A DNA stretch of 64,000 nucleotides from Saprospiraceae bacterium (lineage in GTDB: Bacteria > Bacteroidota > Bacteroidia > Chitinophagales > Saprospiraceae): the NCBI GenBank assembly GCA_020627705.1, contig JAHDGJ010000008.1, positions 62,001 to 126,000 of the forward strand, given 5' to 3'. Of this stretch, positions 1-8,345 are shown piece after piece; within the stretch, counting starts at the first letter, position 1; every line of letters begins with the position of its first letter. The translations under genes and the position numbers were made by a program. The notes beneath the pieces are model-generated. The model worked only from the letters and a program-made list of their open reading frames with translations, was not told the DNA's origin and ran no database searches.

Positions 1-30
1 GATGCTATGGATGATGACTTGCCTTTTTAA
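1..30 (+). CDS. ssb: Single-stranded DNA-binding protein, C-terminal tip (partial)
   Basis: The first 30 bases read in frame 1 as DAMDDDLPF followed by TAA. This acidic, amphipathic end (DDDLPF) is the hallmark C-terminal tip of bacterial SSB, which docks partner proteins of replication and repair. Only nine residues are in the window, so the identity rests on this motif and on the order ssb-gldE-gldD, which is common in Bacteroidota. The gene starts to the left of the window. Confidence 0.75.
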   Translation, partial: DAMDDDLPF

Positions 31-57
31 TGCTATTTAATAACGAAACAAGTTAAT

Positions 58-1476
58 TTGGATCCTGATCCTCCCTTACTTAGTATTTTACCAGTAACAA
101 TTCTTTTTTTCTTAGGCTTCCTAGGTTCATTAAGTGGTTTTGCTCTTTTGCTCATACTAATTTTTTGTTCTGCTGCCATTTCGGGCTCTGAAGTTGCTTT
201 CTTTTCATTTAGCCCAAAGGAAGAACAGACCTTAGGAGAAGATGAAAGTAGTGCCTCTTTACGAATACAAAGACTAAGAGCTAAACCAGAGAAACTTCTC
301 GCCACCATTTTGGTGGTAAATAACCTCGTAAACATTGCAATCGTAATAGTTTCTGATTATTTGTTACGCAAATGGATAGGAGAGGAAGGGTTTAACAGCT
401 TGGCTAATGGAGTGATTCATGCAGTAGGGGATCAATGGTTGAGCCTAGAGTCATTATCCCATATTATAAGTTTTATTATTAGCGTAGTCCTGGTGACTTT
501 TGTTTTGGTCTTGTTTGGGGAGATTGCACCTAAACTATATGCGAATCTTAAAAATGTAGAGTTTGCAAAGGCTATGTCTCTTCCTTTGGTAGGTCTAAAT
601 ACGATTTTTAGCCCTATCAGTAATATTCTGGTCAGATGGTCAAATAGAATAGAAAAAAGTGTGGGGACCGACAAGTGGGGAAATACAACCAAAGGAAATA
701 AGGAAAACATCGATAAAGCTATTGAATTGGCGTCTCAACAAATTGATGAATCTCCCGAACAAGTCGACATGCTCAAAGGCATCTTAAAATTTGGAGATGT
801 AGCAGCAAAGCAAATCATGAAGCCAAGGGGAGACGTGGTGGCTGTCAATTTGGACATGGGCTTTAAGGAGTTAATGAAGTTGATAAAAGAAGAGGGTTAT
901 TCAAGACTTCCGGTTTTTAAAGAAGATTTTGATCAATTAGAAGGCATCTTGTATGTGAAAGATTTATTGGGGCTATCAAAAGAACAAGATGATTTTAACT
1001 GGCAAGAGTTAATTCGTAAACAAATTTTATATGTTCCTGAATCAAAAAAAATTGATGACTTATTAAGAGAATTTCAGACCAAGAGAACCCACATGGGTAT
1101 TGTTGTGGATGAGTATGGAGGCTCATCAGGTATCATAACTCTTGAGGATATAATGGAAGAAGTTATTGGAGATATAAAAGACGAATTTGATGCTGAGGAA
1201 GATGTGGAATACATCAAATTAAGTGAGAACAATTATATTTTCGAGGGGAAAACGCTGATTAACGATTTTTGCCGAATCGTTGCCGAAAGTACAGACGATT
1301 TTGAAAGTGGCAAAGGGGATGCCGATTCTTTGGCTGGGTTAATTTTGGAGTTAACGGGCTTTATCCCGAGAAGAGAGAAAGAAATAATTTACAAGCACTT
1401 TAAATTTAAAGTGGTGTCCGTTAGTAAGAAAAGAATTGAAAAAATAAATGTTTTGATCAATCGCAATGAAAAATAA
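58..1476 (+). CDS. gldE: Gliding motility-associated membrane protein GldE (CNNM/CBS/CorC-HlyC)
   Basis: The 472-residue protein has hydrophobic segments at about residues 10-42, 82-104 and 135-160. They form a CNNM-type membrane domain that includes LFGEIAPKLYA. Two CBS motifs follow at about 250-375 (IMKPRGD; VVDEYGGSSGIITLEDIMEEV), then a C-terminal CorC/HlyC transporter-associated domain. This is the layout of GldE, an inner-membrane protein required for gliding and type IX secretion in flavobacteria, thought to act with GldD. The start is TTG at 58. No ATG lies in frame between the ssb stop at 28-30 and the first membrane segment. The end overlaps the start of gldD by 11 bases, so the two are co-translated. 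Confidence 0.9.
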   Translation: MDPDPPLLSILPVTILFFLGFLGSLSGFALLLILIFCSAAISGSEVAFFSFSPKEEQTLGEDESSASLRIQRLRAKPEKLLATILVVNNLVNIAIVIVSDYLLRKWIGEEGFNSLANGVIHAVGDQWLSLESLSHIISFIISVVLVTFVLVLFGEIAPKLYANLKNVEFAKAMSLPLVGLNTIFSPISNILVRWSNRIEKSVGTDKWGNTTKGNKENIDKAIELASQQIDESPEQVDMLKGILKFGDVAAKQIMKPRGDVVAVNLDMGFKELMKLIKEEGYSRLPVFKEDFDQLEGILYVKDLLGLSKEQDDFNWQELIRKQILYVPESKKIDDLLREFQTKRTHMGIVVDEYGGSSGIITLEDIMEEVIGDIKDEFDAEEDVEYIKLSENNYIFEGKTLINDFCRIVAESTDDFESGKGDADSLAGLILELTGFIPRREKEIIYKHFKFKVVSVSKKRIEKINVLINRNEK

Positions 1477-2059
1477 ATACACGCCTGTAATTGCCTTTTT
1501 ACTTTTTTTTATTTCATGTAAAGAGGAGAATTTGTATTTACCCAAACCTCGGTTGTATCCGAAAGTTAACTTTCCTACTAAAGAATATATAGATTTTTCT
1601 GAGAGTTATTGTAAAATAGGTTTTCGATATCCCAAATATGCTGAAGTAGTTAAAGACGAGTATTTTTTTGATGACAAACCTTTAGATCCTTGTTGGTTTG
1701 ATCTTTCGATCCCTTCTTTAAATGGGACCTTACATTGTTCTTATTTTCCAATAAGAGATAGATCAGATTTGGATGAGTTGATTACCGATTCTTATGAATT
1801 GGCCGGGAAGCACAACATCAAGGCAGAATACTACAATGAGTATGTATTAGATTATCCTGGCAATGTTAAAGGTGTAATGTTTGAGATTGAAGGAGATGTG
1901 GCCACACCAGTTCAATTTTTTTTATCGGACAGTACGAATCATTTTTTTAGAGGATCCCTATATTTTCAAAACCAAGTTAGACCGGATTCTATGGCGCCCG
2001 TGTATGAATTTGTAAGACAAGACATCGATACATTGCTTTCTACTTTTTACTGGCAATAG
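1466..2059 (+). CDS. gldD: Gliding motility lipoprotein GldD
   Basis: This 197-residue protein begins with a short signal peptide ending in a lipobox (LLFFISC, Cys18), so it should be lipid-anchored. The mature part carries the PKPRLYP and YPKYAEV segments typical of GldD, a small lipoprotein needed for gliding and stabilised by GldE. Family members are close to this length. It overlaps gldE, and a strong hairpin terminator follows 86 bases downstream. Identification rests on the lipobox, size, motifs and the conserved partner upstream. Confidence 0.88.
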   Translation: MKNKYTPVIAFLLFFISCKEENLYLPKPRLYPKVNFPTKEYIDFSESYCKIGFRYPKYAEVVKDEYFFDDKPLDPCWFDLSIPSLNGTLHCSYFPIRDRSDLDELITDSYELAGKHNIKAEYYNEYVLDYPGNVKGVMFEIEGDVATPVQFFLSDSTNHFFRGSLYFQNQVRPDSMAPVYEFVRQDIDTLLSTFYWQ

Positions 2060-2145
2060 GTTTTTACTAGTTTCTAGTGTAATAATTGTTTTCAATATTA
2101 AAGCATATACGGACGCCTATAATTGCATCTTGAGTTGCAACTAAA

Positions 2146-2184
2146 AAAAAGGGGGAAGCAACTATTATGTGCTTCCCCCTTTTT
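2146..2184. terminator. Bidirectional rho-independent terminator between gldD and recA
   Basis: A perfect 15-base inverted repeat (2146-2160 and 2170-2184) surrounds a 9-base loop. The GC core is GGGGGAAGCA/TGCTTCCCCC, flanked by runs of A on the left and T on the right, so a T tract follows the hairpin on both strands. It sits between the convergent ends of gldD and recA and should serve both. Confidence 0.9.
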
Positions 2185-2203
2185 AATATAAGCTAGAAGA
2201 AAT

Positions 2204-3277
2204 TTATACTTCTTCCGCGACTTCTTTGTTGTCTTGTTCTGTAATCATCTCTAACTCTGGTTCATCCGCGTCTAATTCAGGATTAAAAATTGCTTTAATT
2301 TTATTTTCAATTTCCTCCATAACCTCAGGGTTGTCTAAGAGAAACTGTTTCGCACCTTCTCTTCCTTGAGCAATTTTAGCATCATTATAGCTATACCATG
2401 ATCCACTCTTTCCGATGATGTCTTTGTCAACACCAATATCAATAATTTCTCCAGTTTTCGAAATACCCTTACCAAACATGATATCAAAAAATGTAATTCT
2501 AAATGGAGGAGCCATCTTGTTTTTGACCACCTTAACTTTAATTGGATTACCAACAACATTACCCTCTTTGTCCTTGATAGAAGCGCCAGATTTTCTAATG
2601 TCCAATCGAACCGAAGCATAAAATTTTAGGGCATTACCACCAGTAGTGGTTTCTGGATTTCCAAACATAACGCCAATCTTCTCACGAAGTTGGTTAATAA
2701 ATATGCAGCAACAACCCGTTCGTCCAATAGTACCGGTAAGCTTCCGCATCGCTTGAGACATCAAACGCGCCTGAAGACCCATTTTAGAATCTCCCATTTC
2801 TCCTTCTATTTCTGATTTTGGCACTAATGCGGCAACTGAGTCAATAACTAAGATATCAATCGCTCCGGAGCGAATTAGATTCTCAGCTATTTCTAGGGCT
2901 TGTTCTCCATTGTCTGGTTGCGAAATCAATAGGTTTTCGGTATCCACACCAAGTGCTTCAGCATAAAAGCGATCAAAAGCATGTTCTGCATCAATAAATG
3001 CAGCGATTCCTCCTTGCTTTTGACATTCTGCAATAGCATGTGTTGCAAGGGTTGTTTTCCCTGAGGACTCTGGGCCATAAATTTCGATAACTCTACCTTT
3101 TGGCAATCCTCCTATTCCTAAGGCGATATCTAATCCCAAAGATCCAGTAGAAATCGAATCAACATGAGCCACTTGCTTATCACCAAGTTTCATGATTGTT
3201 CCTTTTCCGTAGGTCTTTTCTAGTTTATCAACGGCTAATCCGAGTGCTTTTAATTTAGCTTCTTTTTCTTTAGACAT
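2204..3277 (-). CDS. recA: Recombinase RecA
   Basis: A full-length RecA of 357 residues. It catalyses ATP-dependent strand exchange and triggers LexA-type self-cleavage where an SOS system exists. Visible features are the Walker A motif GPESSGKTT at 68-76, the [15 protein letters not shown] Walker B region with the flexible L1 loop beyond it, the [14 protein letters not shown] strand leading into L2 ([17 protein letters not shown]), and an acidic C-terminal tail. It is a single-gene unit: a terminator lies just past the stop and another hairpin unit lies upstream. The AT-rich leader (3278-3305) holds TATATTTA on the minus strand, but I see no convincing -33 element and no LexA-like operator. 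Confidence 0.98.
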   Translation of the reverse strand: MSKEKEAKLKALGLAVDKLEKTYGKGTIMKLGDKQVAHVDSISTGSLGLDIALGIGGLPKGRVIEIYGPESSGKTTLATHAIAECQKQGGIAAFIDAEHAFDRFYAEALGVDTENLLISQPDNGEQALEIAENLIRSGAIDILVIDSVAALVPKSEIEGEMGDSKMGLQARLMSQAMRKLTGTIGRTGCCCIFINQLREKIGVMFGNPETTTGGNALKFYASVRLDIRKSGASIKDKEGNVVGNPIKVKVVKNKMAPPFRITFFDIMFGKGISKTGEIIDIGVDKDIIGKSGSWYSYNDAKIAQGREGAKQFLLDNPEVMEEIENKIKAIFNPELDADEPELEMITEQDNKEVAEEV

Positions 3278-3358
3278 GGTTGGTTATATTAAGAATATAA
3301 ATATACAATTTACTATGCCCAACTTAAAGAGAATGGGGGCGAAGTCATTGTATAATAC

Positions 3359-3389
3359 AAAAAAACCCATACCTGTAATCAAGTATGGG
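3359..3389 (-). terminator. Rho-independent terminator downstream of the 73-residue gene
   Basis: Read on the minus strand, CCCATAC (3389-3383) pairs with GTATGGG (3372-3366) across a 10-base loop and is followed by seven T (3365-3359). It lies 35 bases past the stop of the small minus-strand gene at 3424-3645 and so separates that gene from recA. Confidence 0.75.
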
Positions 3390-3423
3390 CTTGACACCAA
3401 AAACTTTCTCTACCATCGAGTGG

Positions 3424-3645
3424 TTAGAGATTTTCTTTACTATATGTCAATATGTTTTCTAGAGTTTTACTAGAGGGGTTCAAACTAAGTGTTGGAAGGT
3501 TTTTGACCGAATCATATAGAGCTCTAAACTCTACCCGTAAAGCGGGATCTTCTTCCATTGCGTCATCAAGCTTAAAATATTCTTTAAAACTTGCTTCTCC
3601 GTAAATAAATTGAACCAGTTTGTTTGAAGTGTAAAGTACGTCCAT
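3424..3645 (-). CDS. Small acidic protein of unknown function (73 aa)
   Basis: A 73-residue acidic protein predicted to be mostly helical. It has no signal peptide, membrane segment or cysteine. The phrases LYTSNKLVQFIYGE, DAMEEDPALRVEFRALYDSV and SSKTLENILTYSKE resemble a small protein I associate with Bacteroidota genomes near recA, with no assigned function. The middle part has the flavour of the N-terminus of anti-sigma-like proteins, but no zinc motif is present. A proper terminator downstream (3359-3389) supports a real transcription unit. Function unknown. Confidence 0.6.
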   Translation of the reverse strand: MDVLYTSNKLVQFIYGEASFKEYFKLDDAMEEDPALRVEFRALYDSVKNLPTLSLNPSSKTLENILTYSKENL

Positions 3646-3724
3646 AAATAGGTTTAGGTAAAAAATTCTATCCCAATAAAAACTGGTTTGACTGTAATAT
3701 TATTGTGTGATTTGCAAATAATTA

Positions 3725-5992
3725 TCACGACACAATTTCGGCGAATGCTTCCATAAATGAATCAACATTGTCTTTAGTAAAACAAAGTGGAGGTTTTACC
3801 TTAATGACATTGTTATGTGGACCATCCGTACTAGATAAGATAAATCGCTGGCGCAACGCGTTTTTTATTTTGATAGCAAGCAGGGGACTGGGACCAAGAG
3901 ACTTTGGGTCAATGCATTCTACTCCAAGAAAGAGGCCTTGACCTCTAACATCACCAATGAACTGATGTGCAGTTTTTACTTGTTCTAAACGGTCTTTCCA
4001 ATACTTCCCAACGGCTGCTGCGTTTTGGGGTAATTTTTCTTCTAACAAAATATCTAAGACGGCTTCTCCAACGGTACAAGAAACAGGGTTTCCTCCAAAG
4101 GAGCTAAAAAACTCCATACCATTGTCAAAAGCCTCGGCAATTTCTTTTGTACATACTACGGCCGCAAGGGGATGTCCATTGCCCATGGCTTTTCCCAAGA
4201 TTACGATGTCCGGAACAATATTGTGCATTTCGAATCCCCAAAAAAACGCACCTAATCGTCCAAATCCTGTTTGAACTTCATCTACGATTAACAGTATGTT
4301 TTCTTTCTTCAAAAAAGCATCTACCTGTTTGAGGTAACCATCCATTAAAGGGACCTGACCGCCGCAACCCGAAATGGGTTCTGCAATGAAACTACCAAAC
4401 CCTTTGTTTTCTACATGGATTTGTGCAGTCATTTTATCAATAGCATCCGAAACATATTCTTGTGCACTATCAAATTTGCCTAAATATGCTTTTGGAAGCG
4501 GAAGGGTTAAAATATTTTTTGATTGGCCTTGACCTCCTTTTTTAGAAAACTTATAGTGACTTAGCTCTATGCTTGATATCCCATTTCCGTGATATCCGTT
4601 TTCCAACACAATATGATTTTTGAATCCAGTATAATTTTCTGCAAGGCGACGAGCCAAATCTGCGGCTGCACTTCCAGAGTTTACAAAAAACACATGGTTT
4701 AATGTCTGTGGAAACTTTGACAATAACTTTTCTGCGTAGTTTCCAAGTTGAATGTAATGATATCGCGTATTGGTATTTAAGGTTCTTACTTGCTCAGAAA
4801 GCCTTCTGGATATTTCGGGATGACAATGACCCACTAAGGGAATATTATTATACGCATCTAAAAAAGTATTGCCGGATTGATCATATAAGTATTGAAATGC
4901 CGAAGATTTAAAATGAATGGGTTGCTGATAACTTAAGGACAGTGCAGAAGAAAAATATTTTTTTCGTTTCTGTTCTACTGATAAAAAAGGGTATGGAGAC
5001 ATCTCTAAACCGCATGCTGCATAAAACACTTTTTTGGCTTTTACGGGACTAATTTTTATCCAATCCTCTAAAAGTTTCCATGCAGGTTTTTCGCTAATAA
5101 GTATATAACTGGTGTCTTTGGCACCGGCCTTTGCCTTTGCAGAATGACAGACACTAACACAAAGTCTGGCCGCAATAAGATCGTAGAGCACATCAAGCTC
5201 TGTAGCGGTTAGAGGGTATATTTGATGATAAGAGGAGACAAAATGCCGGGCTACTTCGATGGGGTCTTCTTTACCCATAAGTAGATAACAAAGTGCTATA
5301 GCAACCTCGCAAATTTTTGGAGAGCAACAAACATCCCCAAAATCAATAATAGAAAGATCTTGGGCCTCTTCACTATAAAAGACATTCCAATCGTTTAAAT
5401 CACTATGTATAATTTGATTAGGGAGCTTGTTTAGTACGGGCAGACAGTAATGTTGAAACCTATCGAGAAAGTAATCGACAAGTTTTTTTTGACTGGGATT
5501 GTCAATGTACTTTAGCATTGGTTTACAATCCATGGCATGCTTTAAATCCCAAGAAATCCTTCGGTTGTGTATTGCCATTATCTCAGTGTTTTTACAACTG
5601 AGATTTAGTAGGGCAGTGGTATGCCCAAACTCTTTTATCAATTCAATTGTAGGTTCTATTTGGGACCAAGCATTTCCTTCAAGGAAAGTCAGTATTCTAT
5701 AGTAGAAATTTTGTTCGTGCTGAATAAAAGAGTTTTGCAGCTTGATAGGAGTAGGGAGATTAAGCCCTTTTATTTTTGCCAACGTAAGCAACAACTCATT
5801 TTCCGCTTGAATGATGGGCAAAGAATCAAAGTCCTCATAAATTTTGAGCACAAACTTTTCCTTACTAGACGAGTTTAGGAGGAAGTTTTGACTTTCATAG
5901 CCTTCTAACTTCTTATGTGAAGTTATCAGAAGCCCTCCTTTTTCTTTTAGATGAGCATAGGAAAAACCCGAAACTATTTCACTCGGTTCCAT
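3725..5992 (-). CDS. Fused APH-type kinase and class III PLP phospho-lyase/aminotransferase (hydroxylysine kinase + AGXT2L-like)
   Basis: This 755-residue protein joins two enzymes. Residues 1 to about 325 are an aminoglycoside-phosphotransferase-fold kinase with the catalytic loop HSDLNDWN (His196, Asp198, Asn203) and the metal-binding DFGD at 217-220. Residues from about 345 to the end are a class III PLP enzyme: NSGSAAADLA at 438-447, DEVQTGFGR at 571-579, and the Schiff-base lysine Lys601 in GKAMGNG. In animals the separate homologues are hydroxylysine kinase and the AGXT2L phospho-lyases, which phosphorylate an amino alcohol and then eliminate phosphate and ammonia. Fusion of both steps implies a substrate such as 5-hydroxylysine or an ethanolamine-like compound; the substrate is inferred. 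It overlaps the DUF2147 gene by 19 bases at the end of a five-gene unit. Confidence 0.85.
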   Translation of the reverse strand: MEPSEIVSGFSYAHLKEKGGLLITSHKKLEGYESQNFLLNSSSKEKFVLKIYEDFDSLPIIQAENELLLTLAKIKGLNLPTPIKLQNSFIQHEQNFYYRILTFLEGNAWSQIEPTIELIKEFGHTTALLNLSCKNTEIMAIHNRRISWDLKHAMDCKPMLKYIDNPSQKKLVDYFLDRFQHYCLPVLNKLPNQIIHSDLNDWNVFYSEEAQDLSIIDFGDVCCSPKICEVAIALCYLLMGKEDPIEVARHFVSSYHQIYPLTATELDVLYDLIAARLCVSVCHSAKAKAGAKDTSYILISEKPAWKLLEDWIKISPVKAKKVFYAACGLEMSPYPFLSVEQKRKKYFSSALSLSYQQPIHFKSSAFQYLYDQSGNTFLDAYNNIPLVGHCHPEISRRLSEQVRTLNTNTRYHYIQLGNYAEKLLSKFPQTLNHVFFVNSGSAAADLARRLAENYTGFKNHIVLENGYHGNGISSIELSHYKFSKKGGQGQSKNILTLPLPKAYLGKFDSAQEYVSDAIDKMTAQIHVENKGFGSFIAEPISGCGGQVPLMDGYLKQVDAFLKKENILLIVDEVQTGFGRLGAFFWGFEMHNIVPDIVILGKAMGNGHPLAAVVCTKEIAEAFDNGMEFFSSFGGNPVSCTVGEAVLDILLEEKLPQNAAAVGKYWKDRLEQVKTAHQFIGDVRGQGLFLGVECIDPKSLGPSPLLAIKIKNALRQRFILSSTDGPHNNVIKVKPPLCFTKDNVDSFMEAFAEIVS

Positions 5993-6423
5993 TGTTGCGT
6001 TCTTCCGAATAAGGAGACTTTGAGATAGCCTCGCACATTAAGGACATCTGCAGATTCTAATGAGATTTTACAATTGTACGTTTTGCCCTTTTTAGGATCA
6101 ACGATATACCCTCCGTCGTATTCTTCGCCTTCTTTTTCTAAGTCCCAAAGAATGACCATACCCTCTATAGGTTGATTTTGACGTTCGTTTTTACATTTTT
6201 TACAAATAGTCAATGTAGCACCTTCCAGTAGTTTGACGACCTTACCATGCAACTTTCCACCTTGTTCGTAAATCTCGATGTGCGATTTTGGTTTTCCATC
6301 TTCATCGTCTATGTTTTCCCAAATACCAATAGGGCTTTGAGCGGCAAGAGAAAAAAGAGTACATATAAATAGTGCTTTAATCAATAGGAATTTTTTCACT
6401 GTATTGAGGTATTTTTTGTTCAA
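5974..6423 (-). CDS. Secreted DUF2147 protein
   Basis: 149 residues with an N-terminal signal peptide ending near SLAAQ at about residue 29. The mature part starts with GIWENIDDEDGKPKSHIEIY and carries GGKLHGKVVKL, the signature of DUF2147, a small exported beta-barrel family of unknown function. A CxxC pair (CKKC) is present. An ATG at 6423 and a GTG at 6399 are both possible starts; the GTG would give a tidier signal peptide. The gene overlaps its neighbours on both sides, so it is translated with the aminotransferase and the kinase/lyase fusion. Its job in that unit is unclear. Confidence 0.8.
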   Translation of the reverse strand: MNKKYLNTVKKFLLIKALFICTLFSLAAQSPIGIWENIDDEDGKPKSHIEIYEQGGKLHGKVVKLLEGATLTICKKCKNERQNQPIEGMVILWDLEKEGEEYDGGYIVDPKKGKTYNCKISLESADVLNVRGYLKVSLFGRTQQWNRVK

Positions 6424-7285
6424 AAGAATGTCTAATCTTATCTAATAACGGATGTTTGGTCTGTCCAGTTATATCTCTTCCATCTAATTCTAAGATGGGT
6501 GTAATTTCTCCCATGGATCCTGTACAAAAAAACAAGTCCGAATTATACAGTTCGGTAAGGGAAATATTTTTTTCAATAATAGGAATCCCTAATTCTTCGC
6601 AAATTTCTATGACCAAGCCTCGAGTTATGCCAGGCAAACAAGCATCGGCATGTGGGGTATAAAGGCTATCGTTTTTTATCATAAAAATATTGGTCCCATG
6701 TAACTCAGAAGCAAAACCGTAGGCATCCAACATCAATGCGGCATCAACATTGGCAAAATTGCTTTGGATTTTTGCTTGAATGTTGTTGAGTAGATTGTTG
6801 TGGTGAATTTTTGAATCTAAATGCATCGGAGAGTTTCTCCTTATGGTAGAGGTGATTACTCGGATTCCATGGTCATTATCGTATACAGGGGGCTTCCATT
6901 CGGCCAACACAATAAGATTACAACCACTCTGATTAAGTCGCGGATCCATCCCCGAGGTAATTTTTTCACCTCTGGTTAATGTGAGTCTTATGTGGACATC
7001 ATGGAACATCTGATTTGCTCGAAGCGTTTGAAAAACAGCTTCTTTTACAGCATCTCGAATTGGAATGTTTTGAAAAGCCAAGGCATGTGCCGAATCGTAT
7101 AATCTATCAAGATGTCTATCAAAAAGGAAGACACCACCATGGTATACTCGAATTCCTTCCCAAACAGCATCACCACCTTGCACCACACTATCGAAAACAG
7201 AAACTTTTGCTTCGTTTCTTGGATACAGTCCATCTTTAACGAAGACTTTTATATCGCGATTCTTTTCGTTGAATAATTGAAGCAT
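6377..7285 (-). CDS. Class IV PLP aminotransferase (branched-chain aminotransferase-like)
   Basis: 302 residues with the fold-type IV pattern: SVFDSVVQGGDAVWEGIRVY near residues 29-48, the PLP lysine Lys159 in DSKIHHNNLLNNIQ, Glu194 in SELHGTNIF, and CTGSMGEITPI near the C-terminus. Known members are branched-chain or D-amino-acid transaminases and aminodeoxychorismate lyase; the exact substrate cannot be read here. No ilv or leu genes are nearby. It lies 3 bases past the sulfotransferase-like gene, a pairing discussed in the findings, and overlaps the DUF2147 gene. Confidence 0.85.
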   Translation of the reverse strand: MLQLFNEKNRDIKVFVKDGLYPRNEAKVSVFDSVVQGGDAVWEGIRVYHGGVFLFDRHLDRLYDSAHALAFQNIPIRDAVKEAVFQTLRANQMFHDVHIRLTLTRGEKITSGMDPRLNQSGCNLIVLAEWKPPVYDNDHGIRVITSTIRRNSPMHLDSKIHHNNLLNNIQAKIQSNFANVDAALMLDAYGFASELHGTNIFMIKNDSLYTPHADACLPGITRGLVIEICEELGIPIIEKNISLTELYNSDLFFCTGSMGEITPILELDGRDITGQTKHPLLDKIRHSFEQKIPQYSEKIPID

Positions 7286-7288
7286 AGA

Positions 7289-8011
7289 TTAAGGCTTTAT
7301 GGCGTGAGCCAATAGTTTCTGATAGTAAAAGTAGGCTTCCTCATTGACAATTTTTAATTCTTCTGGAATTGGATCATTGCTGCTTTTTTGAAGTGAAAAA
7401 CCAGAGGACGCATGCGTGTTTTTATACCAATATTTAGCCCAAACACCGTCTTCTATGCGTGGGCCCGGTTTCCATTTTAGCATTCGAGAAGAAAAAGGAA
7501 TGTGTAAGTTTTCACAAAGTTGCATCAACACACTTTCGGGATTTTTAAGCAATAAAGAGGAGTCAACGACACTTGGCCTTTGGCCTTTTGCTTCCAAATA
7601 TTGGAATATTTTCCATTCATCTAAAATGCCAATATCATCAATTGTTGGATTAGAAATTACCTTTGAAAACGAAGAAAGAATTTTTCGAGTATCACGGATA
7701 AGAAGAAAACACTTACAGTTAAAAAGAAGGTCCCAGCTTAAATCTTTGATGTGATGTGCCATGTTTTTTATAAACAGGATTTGACCATTTTTTAAAGGAG
7801 AAAAGAGTTGCTCATAGATTTGATTTGGATCGGTAAGCATGGCATCAATAATTTCTTTTCTGCCCGGGTGCTCAACATCATAACATTTGAGATAGTATCC
7901 GTAATAAGGTTCATCTACTGAGCGCGTATCTAATCTATTCCCAAAGCTGTACATCAAAGCAGTGGAGAGATTTCTTGGTCCACTAATCATATGAATGATA
8001 TTGTTATTCAT
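7289..8011 (-). CDS. P-loop sulfotransferase-like protein
   Basis: 240 residues without signal peptide. SGPRNLSTALMYSF at residues 10-23 is a PAPS/P-loop type motif, and CFLLIRDTRKILSSF in the middle matches the second (3'-phosphate) motif of sulfotransferase folds. The DEPYYGYYL stretch just after the P-loop is typical of a sulfotransferase-like group that I recall as the N-terminal half of plant branched-chain-aminotransferase-like proteins. True sulfotransfer activity is unproven. It overlaps the ATL gene by 8 bases and leads straight into the class IV aminotransferase, so the two probably act together. Confidence 0.75.
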   Translation of the reverse strand: MNNNIIHMISGPRNLSTALMYSFGNRLDTRSVDEPYYGYYLKCYDVEHPGRKEIIDAMLTDPNQIYEQLFSPLKNGQILFIKNMAHHIKDLSWDLLFNCKCFLLIRDTRKILSSFSKVISNPTIDDIGILDEWKIFQYLEAKGQRPSVVDSSLLLKNPESVLMQLCENLHIPFSSRMLKWKPGPRIEDGVWAKYWYKNTHASSGFSLQKSSNDPIPEELKIVNEEAYFYYQKLLAHAIKP

Positions 8012-8345
8012 CAGCCATTTCTTTAGGGTGCCAAAACCGATTTTTAAAATCTAAGACCTTATTGTTCTCTATCAGGACACCTTCTTTTTCTAGCTTTTCC
8101 TGCATTAGAGTAGGAGACTTAAACATTAATCGTCCAGACAATTCGCCCTTGCTATTAACTACGCGATGAGCAGGAACGGGGACAACACTGTGGTGACATT
8201 TATTTAATGCCCAACCCACCATTCGAGCCGAGCCAAGTGCTAGGTAATCAGCAATTGCGCCATAGGTCGATACTCTACCCTTAGGAATTGCAGAGGTAAC
8301 TTCATATACATAGTCAAAATAATGTGGTTTCTTTTTCCCTTCCAT
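8004..8345 (-). CDS. Alkyltransferase-like protein (ATL), MGMT fold without the active cysteine
   Basis: 113 residues covering the DNA-binding C-terminal half of the O6-alkylguanine-DNA alkyltransferase fold (IPKGRVSTYGAIADYLA, VGWALNKC, then PAHRVVNSKGELSG). The alkyl-accepting cysteine of PCHRV is Ala59 here (PAHRV, 58-62), so the protein cannot repair DNA by itself. Such ATL proteins bind O6-alkylguanine and hand the lesion to nucleotide excision repair. It is the first gene of a minus-strand unit ending with the kinase/lyase fusion and is divergent from the TrpF-like gene across 29 bases. No functional link to its operon partners is evident. Confidence 0.88.
   Translation of the reverse strand: MEGKKKPHYFDYVYEVTSAIPKGRVSTYGAIADYLALGSARMVGWALNKCHHSVVPVPAHRVVNSKGELSGRLMFKSPTLMQEKLEKEGVLIENNKVLDFKNRFWHPKEMADE

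Noticed and set aside
3278-3423. recA promoter or SOS operator in the 146-base leader
   Set aside because: TATATTTA is present on the minus strand at 3305-3298, but the nearest TTG is only 14 bases from it and no inverted operator is visible, so the evidence is too thin to list.
3276-3473. Plus-strand reading frame of 65 codons between recA and the small gene
   Set aside because: It runs over a terminator hairpin and the antisense of a better gene candidate, and its translation shows no domain-like pattern.
8004-8345. Active O6-methylguanine-DNA methyltransferase
   Set aside because: The active-site cysteine is replaced by alanine, so it was called an alkyltransferase-like protein instead.
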